In this document: positions 47,972 to 57,305 of the stretch, one piece after another | Numbering within the stretch: position 1 is the stretch's first letter | Layout: each line of letters begins with the position of its first letter | Assembly (NCBI RefSeq): GCF_001305295.1 | Contig: NZ_LJSI01000052.1 | Location: 1 to 64,000, forward strand | Source of the DNA: Neptunomonas antarctica | GTDB taxonomy: Bacteria; Pseudomonadota; Gammaproteobacteria; Pseudomonadales; Balneatricaceae | Direction of reading: 5' to 3' | Length of the DNA stretch: 64,000 nt | Program-made: the position numbers and the translations under genes | The notes under the pieces: generated by a model | The model's database searches: none | Told to the model about the DNA's origin: nothing | What the model saw: only the letters and a program-made list of their open reading frames with translations

Positions 47972-50803
47972 TTAACCGTTGATTGCTTCGTTTACCAGAG
48001 TTTCTTGCTGTTCTATATGCACAGAGATATATCCAACTGCAGGTGCAGCTGATGCCGGACGACCGACACCGACTAGCGACAGTGAAGAATCATGCTTATG
48101 CAAGACCGAGCGCATATGGTGCTGCGTACAATACCATGCGCCCTGATTCATCGGCTCTTCCTGACACCAGACGACAGATTCCAGTTCGGTATAGTCTTGA
48201 ATAGCGTTAGCCAGATCGACTTCAGGGAACGGGTACAACTGCTCAATACGAACAATTGCCACGCCTTCTTTTTCAAGTTCTGCGCGGCGGTTATAAAGAT
48301 CATAATAGACCTTACCACCGCAAAGCACTAAACGCTTGACGCTCTTCGGATCAAGATTATCCATTTCACCGATAACTGAGTGAAAAGTACCTTCTGCCAA
48401 TTCTTCCAGAGTTGAAGTCGCCTGCTTATGACGTAACAAGCTCTTAGGCGACATGATAATCAACGGTTTGCGTAGCGGGCGTATCACCTGACGACGCAAC
48501 AAATGGAAGATCTGCGCAGGCGTTGTCGGCGTACACACCTGAATATTGTGTTCAGCTGACAATTGCAGGAACCGCTCAAGACGTGCTGAAGAATGCTCAG
48601 GGCCTTGACCTTCAAAACCGTGGGGCAAGAGTAATGTCAGACCGCAAAGGCGCTGCCATTTATGCTCACCACTCGCGATAAACTGATCAATAACAACTTG
48701 GGCACCGTTAGCGAAATCACCAAACTGAGCTTCCCAAATAACCAACGCATTTGGCATTGTGGTTGAATAACCATATTCAAAGGCTAACACAGCTTCTTCA
48801 GACAAGTAGGAATCATGCAAAGAAAGTCGTGGTTGATCAGCAGACAAATGCTCTAGCGGCAAGTAGGTATCGGCGGTTTTCTGATCATGCAATGCAGCAT
48901 GACGATGCGAGAAAGTACCGCGCCTCACATCCTGACCCGTTAACCTAACCGGATGCCCTTGCGCAAGAATCGTTGCATAAGCCAACGTTTCAGCCATACC
49001 CCAATTAAGCGCCATCGCACCTGCAGCCATACGCTTACGGTCATCATAGATTTTTTCAACCTGACGCTGAACACTAAAGCCTTCTGGTGTTTCACAGATC
49101 TTTGCTCCAAGTTCCTGGAGCAACTTAAGGTCAACACGCGTATCACACTCAAATGACCACTCGTGACCCAGATAAGGCTGCCAGTCAACAAACAGTTCTG
49201 AATTCGGCTGTTTTACAAGCGACTTAACAACATGCTCTCCATTTTCAAGTAATTGACGATAGGCCACTTCTTTCTGCTTACTTTCTTCAGCAGTAATAAC
49301 GCCTTCATCAATCAATTTTTGAGCATATAATTCACGCGTAGTTTTTTGCTTTTTAATCTGAGCGTACATCAACGGTTGTGTACCGGATGGCTCATCTGCT
49401 TCATTATGACCACGACGGCGATAACAGAACAGATCAATAACAACATCTTTTTTAAATTCGTTGCGGTAATCCAAAGCCACCTGCGTAACGAAACGCACCG
49501 CTTCAGGATCATCACCATTGACATGAAAAATAGGCGCCTGAATCATTTTCGCAACATCGGTTGCATATTCAGTTGAACGCGAATCTTCTTTTTTACTGGT
49601 CGTAAAACCAACCTGGTTATTGATCACAATATGAACAGTACCACCGGTTTTATAAGCGCGGGTCTGGGACATCTGGAATGTCTCCATCACCACACCCTGA
49701 CCTGCAAATGCCTGATCACCGTGAAGGTTTACAGGAACAACAGTTGTACCGACAGAGTCATTGCGACGATCCTGACGCGCACGAACAGAACCTTCTACCA
49801 CAGGAGCAGAAATTTCAAGATGAGATGGGTTAAATGCCATCGCAATATGAACTTCACCGCCCGCTGTCATAACATTTGACGAAAAACCCTGATGATATTT
49901 TACGTCACCGGATGTCTCTAATGTTTTCTTACCTTCGAACTCACTGAAAAGATCTGCTGGATTTTTACCAAAGATATTTACCAATGTGTTCAGGCGTCCT
50001 CGGTGAGCCATACCAATAACAACTTCTTTGGCTCCCTGCTTACCTGCGCGCTGAATAAGAGTATTAAGCGAAACGATCAGTGACTCGCCCCCTTCGACAC
50101 CGAAACGTTTAGCACCGGCATAGCGTGAACCCAGATATTTTTCAAGACCTTCTGCCGCAGTTAAACGCTCCAGAATCATCCTTTTTTTACTAACTTCTAC
50201 CTGAGGATGAGAGCGCACAGGTTCAAGTCGGGACTGAATCCAGCGTTTTTCCTGAGTATCAACAATATGCATATACTCAGCGCCTACTGTTGCACAGTAA
50301 GTCTTTTTAAGATCAGCAATAATGTCTTTTAATGGTGCTTCTTCCGGACCGAAGAATAGTGAACCCAGTTGAAACGTAGTATCAAAATCTGCTTCAGACA
50401 GCTCATGATACCGAAGCTCCAGATCAGGCACATCTTCACGCTCCATCAACCCCAAAGGATCAATTTTAGCAACCTGGTGGCCACGCACACGATAAGCATT
50501 GATCATGCGTAATACACGAATTTGTTTCTTCTCATGTTCCGAAGAAACACTACTCCGCGCTACAGGCTGAGAACGCTTCTGATTCTTAGCGAGATAAAGG
50601 AAGTGCTCACGCACTGGTGAATGAGGGACGTCCTGAGAAATGCTTTCTCCCACTTTTGGCAAGCGGTCAAACTCTTCCCGCCATTCTTGTGGAATAGCAT
50701 TGGGGTCCATAAGGTAAGTTTCATATAGCTGCTCGATATAGGAAAGGTTCCCACCGTATAGGTGAGCGTTCTTCCACAGCAACTCCATTACGCCTTCTTG
50801 CAT
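47972..50803 (-). CDS. sucA: 2-oxoglutarate dehydrogenase E1
   Basis: The thiamine-diphosphate E1 component that decarboxylates 2-oxoglutarate. N-terminus MELLWKNAHLYGGNLSYIEQ; TPP-domain segments GMAHRGRLNTLVNIFGK and NNQVGFTTSKKEDSRST; VNGDDPEAVRFVTQVAL. The start at 50803 (MQEGVMELL) gives 943 aa, close to E. coli's 933; the ATG at 50788 (MELLWKN), with AGAAGG upstream, is equally possible. The open frame extends further up to 50920 with sequence unlike the family. First gene of the suc operon, about 270 bp after sdhB, with a terminator between. Confidence 0.96.
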   Translation of the reverse strand: MQEGVMELLWKNAHLYGGNLSYIEQLYETYLMDPNAIPQEWREEFDRLPKVGESISQDVPHSPVREHFLYLAKNQKRSQPVARSSVSSEHEKKQIRVLRMINAYRVRGHQVAKIDPLGLMEREDVPDLELRYHELSEADFDTTFQLGSLFFGPEEAPLKDIIADLKKTYCATVGAEYMHIVDTQEKRWIQSRLEPVRSHPQVEVSKKRMILERLTAAEGLEKYLGSRYAGAKRFGVEGGESLIVSLNTLIQRAGKQGAKEVVIGMAHRGRLNTLVNIFGKNPADLFSEFEGKKTLETSGDVKYHQGFSSNVMTAGGEVHIAMAFNPSHLEISAPVVEGSVRARQDRRNDSVGTTVVPVNLHGDQAFAGQGVVMETFQMSQTRAYKTGGTVHIVINNQVGFTTSKKEDSRSTEYATDVAKMIQAPIFHVNGDDPEAVRFVTQVALDYRNEFKKDVVIDLFCYRRRGHNEADEPSGTQPLMYAQIKKQKTTRELYAQKLIDEGVITAEESKQKEVAYRQLLENGEHVVKSLVKQPNSELFVDWQPYLGHEWSFECDTRVDLKLLQELGAKICETPEGFSVQRQVEKIYDDRKRMAAGAMALNWGMAETLAYATILAQGHPVRLTGQDVRRGTFSHRHAALHDQKTADTYLPLEHLSADQPRLSLHDSYLSEEAVLAFEYGYSTTMPNALVIWEAQFGDFANGAQVVIDQFIASGEHKWQRLCGLTLLLPHGFEGQGPEHSSARLERFLQLSAEHNIQVCTPTTPAQIFHLLRRQVIRPLRKPLIIMSPKSLLRHKQATSTLEELAEGTFHSVIGEMDNLDPKSVKRLVLCGGKVYYDLYNRRAELEKEGVAIVRIEQLYPFPEVDLANAIQDYTELESVVWCQEEPMNQGAWYCTQHHMRSVLHKHDSSLSLVGVGRPASAAPAVGYISVHIEQQETLVNEAING

Positions 50804-51029
50804 TAGTTGATCACCCTGGCTCGAGGGACTGCCCACGCTGTCAATTACCTGACCGAATCCGCGCAGATGCCCCTTCTTGTGTTTCCGTTGTCTTAACCCT
50901 GCGCTTCCACGACATGGCATGGAAATGCGGGCATTATTATATGCCTTTTAAAACAAGCTTTATATATCAAATGAGGTTCGATTCTACAGAAAACAACCGA
51001 TTAAAAGCATAAGCCTTTCGGCTAAAGAA

Positions 51030-51063
51030 CCAAAAAAAAACGGCACCTATTGGGTGCCGTTTA
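51030..51063 (-). terminator. Terminator after sdhB
   Basis: CGGCACC (51041-51047) pairs with GGTGCCG (51053-51059). Read on the minus strand the stem is followed by a nine-T run, so sdhCDAB has its own transcript end before sucA; partial read-through would still link the two operons. Confidence 0.85.
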
Positions 51064-51069
51064 TATTTC

Positions 51070-51774
51070 TTAAGTCGCCTGCTGGAGCAGCATGTTACGA
51101 ATTTTGCCAATTGCCTTAGTAGGATTCAGTCCTTTCGGGCAGACGCTCACGCAATTCATGATGCCATGACAGCGAAAAACACTAAACGGATCATCCAGCT
51201 CAGACAATCGTTCATGTGTTGCCGTATCACGACTATCTGCAAGGAAGCGATACGCTTGCAGCAATCCAGACGGACCAATAAATTTATCAGGATTCCACCA
51301 GAATGAAGGACAAGCCGTTGTACAACATGCACACAAGATGCACTCGTACAAACCATCTAACTCAGCACGCTCTGCAGGAGACTGCAGGCGTTCCATGGTA
51401 GGCGCTGGCGTATCATTGATCAAAAATGGCTTAATCTTCTCATACTGCTTATAGAACTGTGACATATCCACAACAACATCGCGGATAACAGGCAGTCCCG
51501 GCAGCGGACGAATAACCAGCTTATCGTCAACAACCACTGCAGACAGTGGCGTAATACAAGCCAAACCATTCTTACCATTCATATTCATACCGTCAGAACC
51601 ACACACACCTTCACGGCATGAACGACGGTAACCCAGTGATGTATCTTTTTCCTTCAACAAATGAAGGAGATCCAAAACCATGATGTCTTTACCACCAGGG
51701 ATATCGATATGGATATCCTGCATGTAAGGAGCATCATCAGTCTCAGGATTGTAACGATATACGCTTACTAACAC
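51070..51774 (-). CDS. sdhB: Succinate dehydrogenase iron-sulfur subunit
   Basis: Carries electrons from SdhA to ubiquinone. Three cluster motifs are intact: SCREGVCGSDGMNMNGKNG for 2Fe-2S, CILCACCTTACPS for 4Fe-4S and CVSVCPKGLNPTKAIGKI for 3Fe-4S. At 234 aa it is normal. It lies 12 bp behind sdhA. Confidence 0.97.
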   Translation of the reverse strand: MLVSVYRYNPETDDAPYMQDIHIDIPGGKDIMVLDLLHLLKEKDTSLGYRRSCREGVCGSDGMNMNGKNGLACITPLSAVVVDDKLVIRPLPGLPVIRDVVVDMSQFYKQYEKIKPFLINDTPAPTMERLQSPAERAELDGLYECILCACCTTACPSFWWNPDKFIGPSGLLQAYRFLADSRDTATHERLSELDDPFSVFRCHGIMNCVSVCPKGLNPTKAIGKIRNMLLQQAT

Positions 51775-51786
51775 TGTAATAACCCC

Positions 51787-53559
51787 TTAATAGGTACGAA
51801 TTTTAGGAGGGAATGGCTCAACAGTTTTGGGCGCGAAGTTAACCGCACGCTTACCGACTGTCTTATCCGCTGGAAAGAAAACTGAATGGCATAACCAGTT
51901 CTCATCGTCACGATCAGCAAAGTCATTACGCGCATGAGCACCACGCGATTCCTTGCGAACTTCTGCTGCGATAGCAGTAGCTTCAGCAACTTCCATCAAA
52001 TTCTGAAGTTCCAGCGCTTCGATACGTGCTGTATTAAAAGCATGACTTTTATCATCAAGATACAGGTTTTCAACTTTCTCGCGAATCTCACCGAGTAATT
52101 TAAGACCTTTTTGCATGCTTTCGCCATCACGGAACACCCCGAAGTACAGCTGCATAGTTGCTTGCAGTTCTTTACGAACTTCAGCAACAGCCGTACCTTC
52201 AGACGAACCATTCAAACGATTCAAACGAGTCATCGCGCGTTGAATATCAGCTTCTGAAGCATCTTTAGCTTCATAGCCTTCACGCATTTGTTTCTCAATC
52301 TGAATACCCGCTGCACGACCAAAGACAACCAGATCAAGCAATGAGTTACCACCAAGACGGTTTGCACCATGAACTGACACACAAGCCACTTCACCGCAAG
52401 CAAACAGGCCGTCAATGATAGTATGACCGCCGTCTTTATCAGGAAACAGCGCCTGACCACCAATATTGGTAGCGACACCACCCATCTGATAATGACAAGT
52501 TGGCACAACTGGAATAGGCTCTTTAACAGGATCTGCATGTGCAAACGTTTTAGACAGTTCGCAAATACCAGGAAGACGTGAAAGAAGCACCTCTTCACCT
52601 AAATGATCCAGCTTCAGATATACATAGTCACCATTAGGACCACAACCACGGCCGCCAAGTATCTCAAGAATCATTGAACGCGCAACCACATCACGACCAG
52701 CAAGGTCTTTTGAGTTTGGCGCATAACGTTCCATGAAACGCTCACCGTCTTTGTTGATCAGGTAACCACCTTCACCACGACAGCCTTCAGTTACCAGAGT
52801 ACCCGCACCGGCAATACCGGTTGGGTGAAACTGCCACATCTCCATATCTTGTGCAGGAACACCCGCACGCAGAGACATACCCATACCGTCACCGGTATTA
52901 ATCAGAGCATTGGTAGTCGAAGCAAAGATACGACCTGCACCACCCGTAGCCAGCACTGTCGCTTTCGCTTTAATATAAACGGTCTCGCCTGTTTCGATAC
53001 AGATTGCGATACAGCCTACAACAGCACCGTCTTCATTCTTAACCAGATCAACAGCAAACCATTCATTCAGAAAAGTTGTACCTGCTTTCAGGTTAGCCTG
53101 ATACAGAGTATGCAACAAAGCATGCCCGGTACGGTCAGCAGCAGCACAGGTACGTGCAGCCTGAGTCGGATTATCTGGTCCCTTTGACTGACCACCGAAC
53201 GGACGCTGATAAATACGGCCTGTTTCGGTACGCGAGAAAGGCAAACCCATATGGTCAAGCTCAAACACAGCCTGCGGACCTACCGAGCACATATACTCAA
53301 TCGCATCCTGGTCACCGATATAATCGGAACCCTTTACTGTGTCATACATATGCCAGCGCCAATCGTCATCAGGATCAGCACTTGCGATTGCACAGGTAAT
53401 ACCACCCTGAGCAGATACTGTATGTGACCTTGTTGGAAACACCTTGGTCACACAAGCCGTATTCAGCCCGGATTGCGCCAACTGCAATGCAGCACGCATA
53501 CCCGCACCACCGCCGCCAACTACAATCGCATCAAAAGTTAATGTGCGCAGTTCATTCAT
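51787..53559 (-). CDS. sdhA: Succinate dehydrogenase flavoprotein subunit
   Basis: The succinate-oxidising subunit with covalent FAD. FAD site [20 protein letters not shown]; the FAD-linking His lies in [16 protein letters not shown]; succinate-binding and catalytic parts include [18 protein letters not shown] and [17 protein letters not shown]. At 590 aa it is normal. It follows sdhD by 3 bp. Confidence 0.97.
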   Translation of the reverse strand: MNELRTLTFDAIVVGGGGAGMRAALQLAQSGLNTACVTKVFPTRSHTVSAQGGITCAIASADPDDDWRWHMYDTVKGSDYIGDQDAIEYMCSVGPQAVFELDHMGLPFSRTETGRIYQRPFGGQSKGPDNPTQAARTCAAADRTGHALLHTLYQANLKAGTTFLNEWFAVDLVKNEDGAVVGCIAICIETGETVYIKAKATVLATGGAGRIFASTTNALINTGDGMGMSLRAGVPAQDMEMWQFHPTGIAGAGTLVTEGCRGEGGYLINKDGERFMERYAPNSKDLAGRDVVARSMILEILGGRGCGPNGDYVYLKLDHLGEEVLLSRLPGICELSKTFAHADPVKEPIPVVPTCHYQMGGVATNIGGQALFPDKDGGHTIIDGLFACGEVACVSVHGANRLGGNSLLDLVVFGRAAGIQIEKQMREGYEAKDASEADIQRAMTRLNRLNGSSEGTAVAEVRKELQATMQLYFGVFRDGESMQKGLKLLGEIREKVENLYLDDKSHAFNTARIEALELQNLMEVAEATAIAAEVRKESRGAHARNDFADRDDENWLCHSVFFPADKTVGKRAVNFAPKTVEPFPPKIRTY

Positions 53560-53562
53560 TTC

Positions 53563-53910
53563 TTAGACGCTCCACAGAATCTGAATACCCCAAACGACGT
53601 AAATAAACGTCAACAAACCACATCCCGACTGGACAACAAAACGAAGCCCCGTTGGTTTGATATAGTCTGTAGTTACTGACCATAAACCAATCCAGGCATG
53701 TGCAGCCATGGACAGTAAAGCCAGTAGGGTGAAAATGCGCATCGAAGTGCACTCAAATAAAGATTTCCACTGCATATAATCCATATCAGAATTAAACAGC
53801 AGATAACCAATCATAAAGATTGTATAGGCCAGCAATACTACTGCCGTGACACGCTGAACCATCCAGTCGTATAAGCCACTTCGGCCAAAGCTAGTGATAC
53901 TTGTTACCAT
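53563..53910 (-). CDS. sdhD: Succinate dehydrogenase membrane anchor subunit
   Basis: A 115-aa three-helix inner-membrane subunit. FGRSGLYDWMVQRVTAVVL at the first helix and AAHAWIGLWSVTTDYIKPTG near the quinone site are typical. It overlaps sdhC by 7 bp. Confidence 0.93.
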   Translation of the reverse strand: MVTSITSFGRSGLYDWMVQRVTAVVLLAYTIFMIGYLLFNSDMDYMQWKSLFECTSMRIFTLLALLSMAAHAWIGLWSVTTDYIKPTGLRFVVQSGCGLLTFIYVVWGIQILWSV

Positions 53911-54281
53911 ATCCAGACTCCCGCCAGTAGAATCGCAACTGCAGCGACGGCCAAGGTAGCTTTCGCTGCCATTGTTCCGCTCTCAAGTTCTTCAAGATGA
54001 CCAGCATCCATTATCAGATGCCTAACACCTGCAAGAAGGTGATACAGCAATGCAGATACAAGTCCCCATGTAATCAGTCTCGCAATGAAACCTTCCTCAA
54101 ACATGGTAATTGTTTCGTTAAAGCCAGCTTCAGACTCGAGCGACAAACTTAGTGCATATGTCATAAAGAGTGTGCCAAAAAACAGCACAACACCGGTGGC
54201 ACGATGCAGAATGGATGTGATCGCAGGAAGCGGCTGCTTGATCGTACGTAGATCTAAATTTACAGGTCTTTTTTTGTTCAC
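53904..54281 (-). CDS. sdhC: Succinate dehydrogenase cytochrome b556 subunit
   Basis: A 125-aa three-helix subunit with the signature PVNLDLRTIKQPLPAITSIL, then HRATGVVLFFGTLFM, and the haem-ligand region HLLAGVRHLIMDAGH. First gene of sdhCDAB; a sigma-70-like promoter lies about 120 bp upstream. Confidence 0.95.
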   Translation of the reverse strand: MNKKRPVNLDLRTIKQPLPAITSILHRATGVVLFFGTLFMTYALSLSLESEAGFNETITMFEEGFIARLITWGLVSALLYHLLAGVRHLIMDAGHLEELESGTMAAKATLAVAAVAILLAGVWIW

Positions 54282-54399
54282 GGCTCTTATTCACACTTTG
54301 CTGCCCATCAAGGGGCAAGGTTGCTAGGTAGTGTTCAGAGAGTAATTCCTCAGACAAGATGTACGCACAAACACTCAATTACACGTACTTCGGATCGAG

Positions 54400-54428
54400 A
54401 GTATAGACAGTTCAAAATAAGATTACAA
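54400..54428 (-). promoter_or_regulatory. Candidate sigma-70 promoter of sdhCDAB
   Basis: On the minus strand TTGTAA (54423-54428), a 17-bp spacer and TATACT (54400-54405). The predicted leader is about 110 nt. Confidence 0.45.
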
Positions 54429-54580
54429 CGCGCCAGACCCAGCACTAAGCCTAATGTCTAGCTAACTTACTACCCCATCTTTATACCCTCTACAACTAAA
54501 AGAGTATTCAGTAACAGCGCTAATATTGGTAGAAATCATCACCAGATGCTGCAATGCAGAAAAAGTGCCTGACGTCCAGA

Positions 54581-54608
54581 TTGACAAACCTGAATCAGGC
54601 TTTATATT
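54581..54608 (+). promoter_or_regulatory. Candidate sigma-70 promoter of gltA
   Basis: A perfect -35 TTGACA (54581-54586), a 16-bp spacer and TATATT (54603-54608), about 80 nt before the gltA start. Confidence 0.55.
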
Positions 54609-54697
54609 GTGACAGGTACACCTCCGACCAAGACTCTTGATATAACCTATTATCAGCAGAGTCTACATATAATGAATAAAATGATAGGAGCCTTTAA

Positions 54698-55975
54698 ATG
54701 GCTGATAAGAAAGCACGTTTGACAATCGACGGTCTTGATGAAGTAATTGAATTATCGGTTTATTCCGGCACCGAAGGTCCTGATGTCATTGATGTTCGTC
54801 CACTAACCGGCTTAGGTCTTTTCACTTACGACCCCGGATTCGTGTCCACTGCTGCGTGTGAATCCAGAATCACCTATATCGATGGCGACAAAGGTATCCT
54901 GCTGCACGGAGGCTACCCGATTGAGCAGCTGGCAGAAAACTCTGACTACCTTGAGGTCTGTTTTCTTTTACTGAATGGTGAGCTACCTACACCAGAGGAA
55001 AAAGATCTGTTCGTCAGCACAGTTAAACGTCATACCATGATTCATCAGCAGATGACGAATTTTTTCAATGGTTTCCGTCGTGACGCTCACCCGATGGCTA
55101 TCATGGTGGGTGTGGTGGGTGCTCTATCCGCATTTTATCATGACTCTCTGGACATAGATGACCCCCATCACCGTGAAGTATGCGCATTCCGCTTAATTGC
55201 GAAAATGCCTACCATCGCTGCGATGTGTTACAAATACAGCATTGGCCAGCCATTCCAGTATCCACGTAACGATTTAGACTATGCAGATAACTTCCTGCAT
55301 ATGATGTTCGGTACACCCTGTGAAGCTTATGAAGCCAATCCGATTTTGGCTAAAGCAATGGATCGCATCTTTCTGCTACACGCTGACCATGAGCAAAACG
55401 CCTCTACTTCAACGGTACGTCTGGCGGGCTCTTCAGGCGCCAACCCATTTGCATGTATTGCATCGGGTGTAGCTGCTCTATGGGGACCTGCTCACGGTGG
55501 AGCAAACGAAGCCGTTTTGCAGATGCTGGAAGAGATCGGTGATGAAGCCAACATTCCTGAATTCATCAAACGCGCTAAAGATCCGGATGACAGCTTCCGC
55601 TTGATGGGCTTTGGCCATCGTGTTTATCGCAATTTCGATCCACGCGCAAAAGTCATGAAGCAAACGTGCGACGAAGTACTGGCTGAACTGGGTATTGAGA
55701 ACGATCCTCTTTTGAAAATCGCCAAACGCCTCGAACAAATCGCACTGGAAGATGAATATTTTGTACAGCGTAAACTTTATCCCAATGTAGACTTTTACTC
55801 TGGTATTATTCTGAAAGCTATTGGCATTCCAACCAATATGTTTACAGTAATTTTTGCCCTGTCACGTACGATTGGCTGGATTGCAAACTGGAGCGAATTC
55901 CATAGCAGCCCGAATAAAATTGGTCGTCCTCGTCAATTGTATATTGGGCCAAGCAAGCGCGACTTCCCTAAGTAA
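54698..55975 (+). CDS. gltA: Citrate synthase (type II)
   Basis: Condenses oxaloacetate and acetyl-CoA, the entry step of the TCA cycle. Active-site segments: [20 protein letters not shown] and [17 protein letters not shown], with the Asp in [15 protein letters not shown]. At 425 aa, with the N-terminal [20 protein letters not shown], it is the NADH-sensitive hexameric type II form of Gram-negative bacteria. AGGAG lies 7 nt before the ATG. Transcribed away from sdhCDAB, as in E. coli and Pseudomonas. Confidence 0.97.
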   Translation: MADKKARLTIDGLDEVIELSVYSGTEGPDVIDVRPLTGLGLFTYDPGFVSTAACESRITYIDGDKGILLHGGYPIEQLAENSDYLEVCFLLLNGELPTPEEKDLFVSTVKRHTMIHQQMTNFFNGFRRDAHPMAIMVGVVGALSAFYHDSLDIDDPHHREVCAFRLIAKMPTIAAMCYKYSIGQPFQYPRNDLDYADNFLHMMFGTPCEAYEANPILAKAMDRIFLLHADHEQNASTSTVRLAGSSGANPFACIASGVAALWGPAHGGANEAVLQMLEEIGDEANIPEFIKRAKDPDDSFRLMGFGHRVYRNFDPRAKVMKQTCDEVLAELGIENDPLLKIAKRLEQIALEDEYFVQRKLYPNVDFYSGIILKAIGIPTNMFTVIFALSRTIGWIANWSEFHSSPNKIGRPRQLYIGPSKRDFPK

Positions 55976-55988
55976 TAGCTAACGCATC

Positions 55989-56017
55989 AAAAAACCCGCA
56001 TTTTGCGGGTTTTTTTG
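55989..56017. terminator. Terminator after gltA
   Basis: AAACCCGCA (55992-56000) pairs with TGCGGGTTT (56004-56012), with A-run before and T-run after. It lies between convergent genes and can serve both directions. Confidence 0.9.
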
Positions 56018-56052
56018 TTCTGATTATAAATCTGTTTTTTATTCGTTAAATA

Positions 56053-56823
56053 CTATTCTGCACGCCAATCAATCTCTATCGCCGTCGCTGAACCGACCAC
56101 CACCTCCGTCAAACTGGGCGGTATTACCGCAATAGCAGGCGATATCTGTACCCGCCCTGCCATAATTTCTGCTTTTTTTTGCGGCAACAAAGGCACTTTT
56201 GTCGGATCAGCATAACCATCGGGCCATAATGGCCAGTTCGTCTTAGGATCATATTTATCCGTTGCGCCTAACGTATGCAACAACTCATGCACCGCAATCA
56301 GGTTATTTTGCCCCTGATAGTCCGCATCTGCATAGCCATTGACCAGACCAATCAAGCCTTTCTGTAAGCCCAGCGAATGACGCAATGCATGCGGGTTATC
56401 AGGCGAGTAAAAACGCATATATATTTTTATATCAGGGGTGGGGCCATCCCAACCATCTTGCTGCCACGACCAATAGCGCATCTTCAGACTCCAGATAACA
56501 TTCTCAACCAGACTTGGATTATTTGCAGGTTCAGGAGGCTGATTCACTAACGGTGGAGCCAATATCACGTTCACTGGATTTTCCAGCTCAAGCCGATAAC
56601 GTCGCGCTTCTCTTACGAAAAAATCATTAATATCGTCAAACTGCACTGTTTTCAGTGTATTAATATAGCGCTGAGTATCCTCTCTACTATCCGCATTGAC
56701 TGGATAAATAACAACCCACAAAGGATCATTCCAATCAGTCGAACGGTTCTTAGAAAGTAGCGCATTTAAACTGACGATAACCAGAAGCGTAAGAAGCACT
56801 GTTAACCGAATCACTCTATACAT
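56053..56823 (-). CDS. Exported or membrane-anchored zincin-like protein
   Basis: A 256-aa protein beginning with a hydrophobic helix (VIRLTVLLTLLVIVSLNALL) without an obvious cleavage site, so probably tethered facing the periplasm. Residues 179-189 read HELLHTLGATD, the HExxHxxGxxD zinc motif of metzincin-like peptidases, with Glu180 as catalytic base. The rest (KNRSTDWNDPLWVVIYPVNA; IYMRFYSPDNPHALRHSLGL) belongs to no family I can name. The ATG at 56823 has GGTGG 5 nt upstream and is preferred to a GTG three codons before. Substrate unknown. Confidence 0.7.
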   Translation of the reverse strand: MYRVIRLTVLLTLLVIVSLNALLSKNRSTDWNDPLWVVIYPVNADSREDTQRYINTLKTVQFDDINDFFVREARRYRLELENPVNVILAPPLVNQPPEPANNPSLVENVIWSLKMRYWSWQQDGWDGPTPDIKIYMRFYSPDNPHALRHSLGLQKGLIGLVNGYADADYQGQNNLIAVHELLHTLGATDKYDPKTNWPLWPDGYADPTKVPLLPQKKAEIMAGRVQISPAIAVIPPSLTEVVVGSATAIEIDWRAE

Positions 56824-56857
56824 AGAAACCACCGGCAGAAGTAACCGCCATCATTCC

Positions 56858-57274
56858 CTAGCTAAATAAACCTACCACCAGCATATACCTGAAAGCCTTC
56901 CCCAAGAAAACAAACAACACCGCCGCCAACGCATTAATCTTCAGCCAGCCCGCGACAAAACAGAGCGGATCACCTACGACAGGTAGCCATGAAAACAATA
57001 AAATACGACTCCCTGCTTTTTCAAACCAGCGCTTCGCCCGCTCGTGACCTGGTTTATTTAATAACTGCAACGGATACCGCATCGCGACCAACCGTCCCAT
57101 ACCATACGTAATCATGCCTCCTAGCGTATTACCTATCGTTGCCACACTGACCAATAAAATCGGAGATATTTCAGCATCACTGACTAACCAGGCAAGATAA
57201 GCTTCCGAACCGCCGGGCAGCAACGTAGATGAAATCAGACTACTAAAAAACAACCCGAGCAGATTTGCCTCCAT
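56858..57274 (-). CDS. yqaA: YqaA-family (DedA-like) membrane protein
   Basis: A 138-aa inner-membrane protein with the DedA/VTT core (SSTLLPGGSEAYLAWLV; TIGNTLGGMITYGMGRL; LLFSWLPVVGDPLCFVAGWL). It corresponds to YqaA, a short member of the family thought to move lipids or support membrane potential. It lies 30 bp behind recQ on the same strand. Confidence 0.85.
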   Translation of the reverse strand: MEANLLGLFFSSLISSTLLPGGSEAYLAWLVSDAEISPILLVSVATIGNTLGGMITYGMGRLVAMRYPLQLLNKPGHERAKRWFEKAGSRILLFSWLPVVGDPLCFVAGWLKINALAAVLFVFLGKAFRYMLVVGLFS

Positions 57275-57305
57275 TAATTATCTAAACCCTTAATCATCTA
57301 AACCC

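Larger units (their letters stand above)
54282..54697. other. Divergent control region between sdhC and gltA
   Basis: About 416 bp without a gene. It holds a candidate promoter for each side (listed separately) and is where respiratory regulators would act. I cannot assign a CRP, ArcA or Fur site with confidence. Confidence 0.6.
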
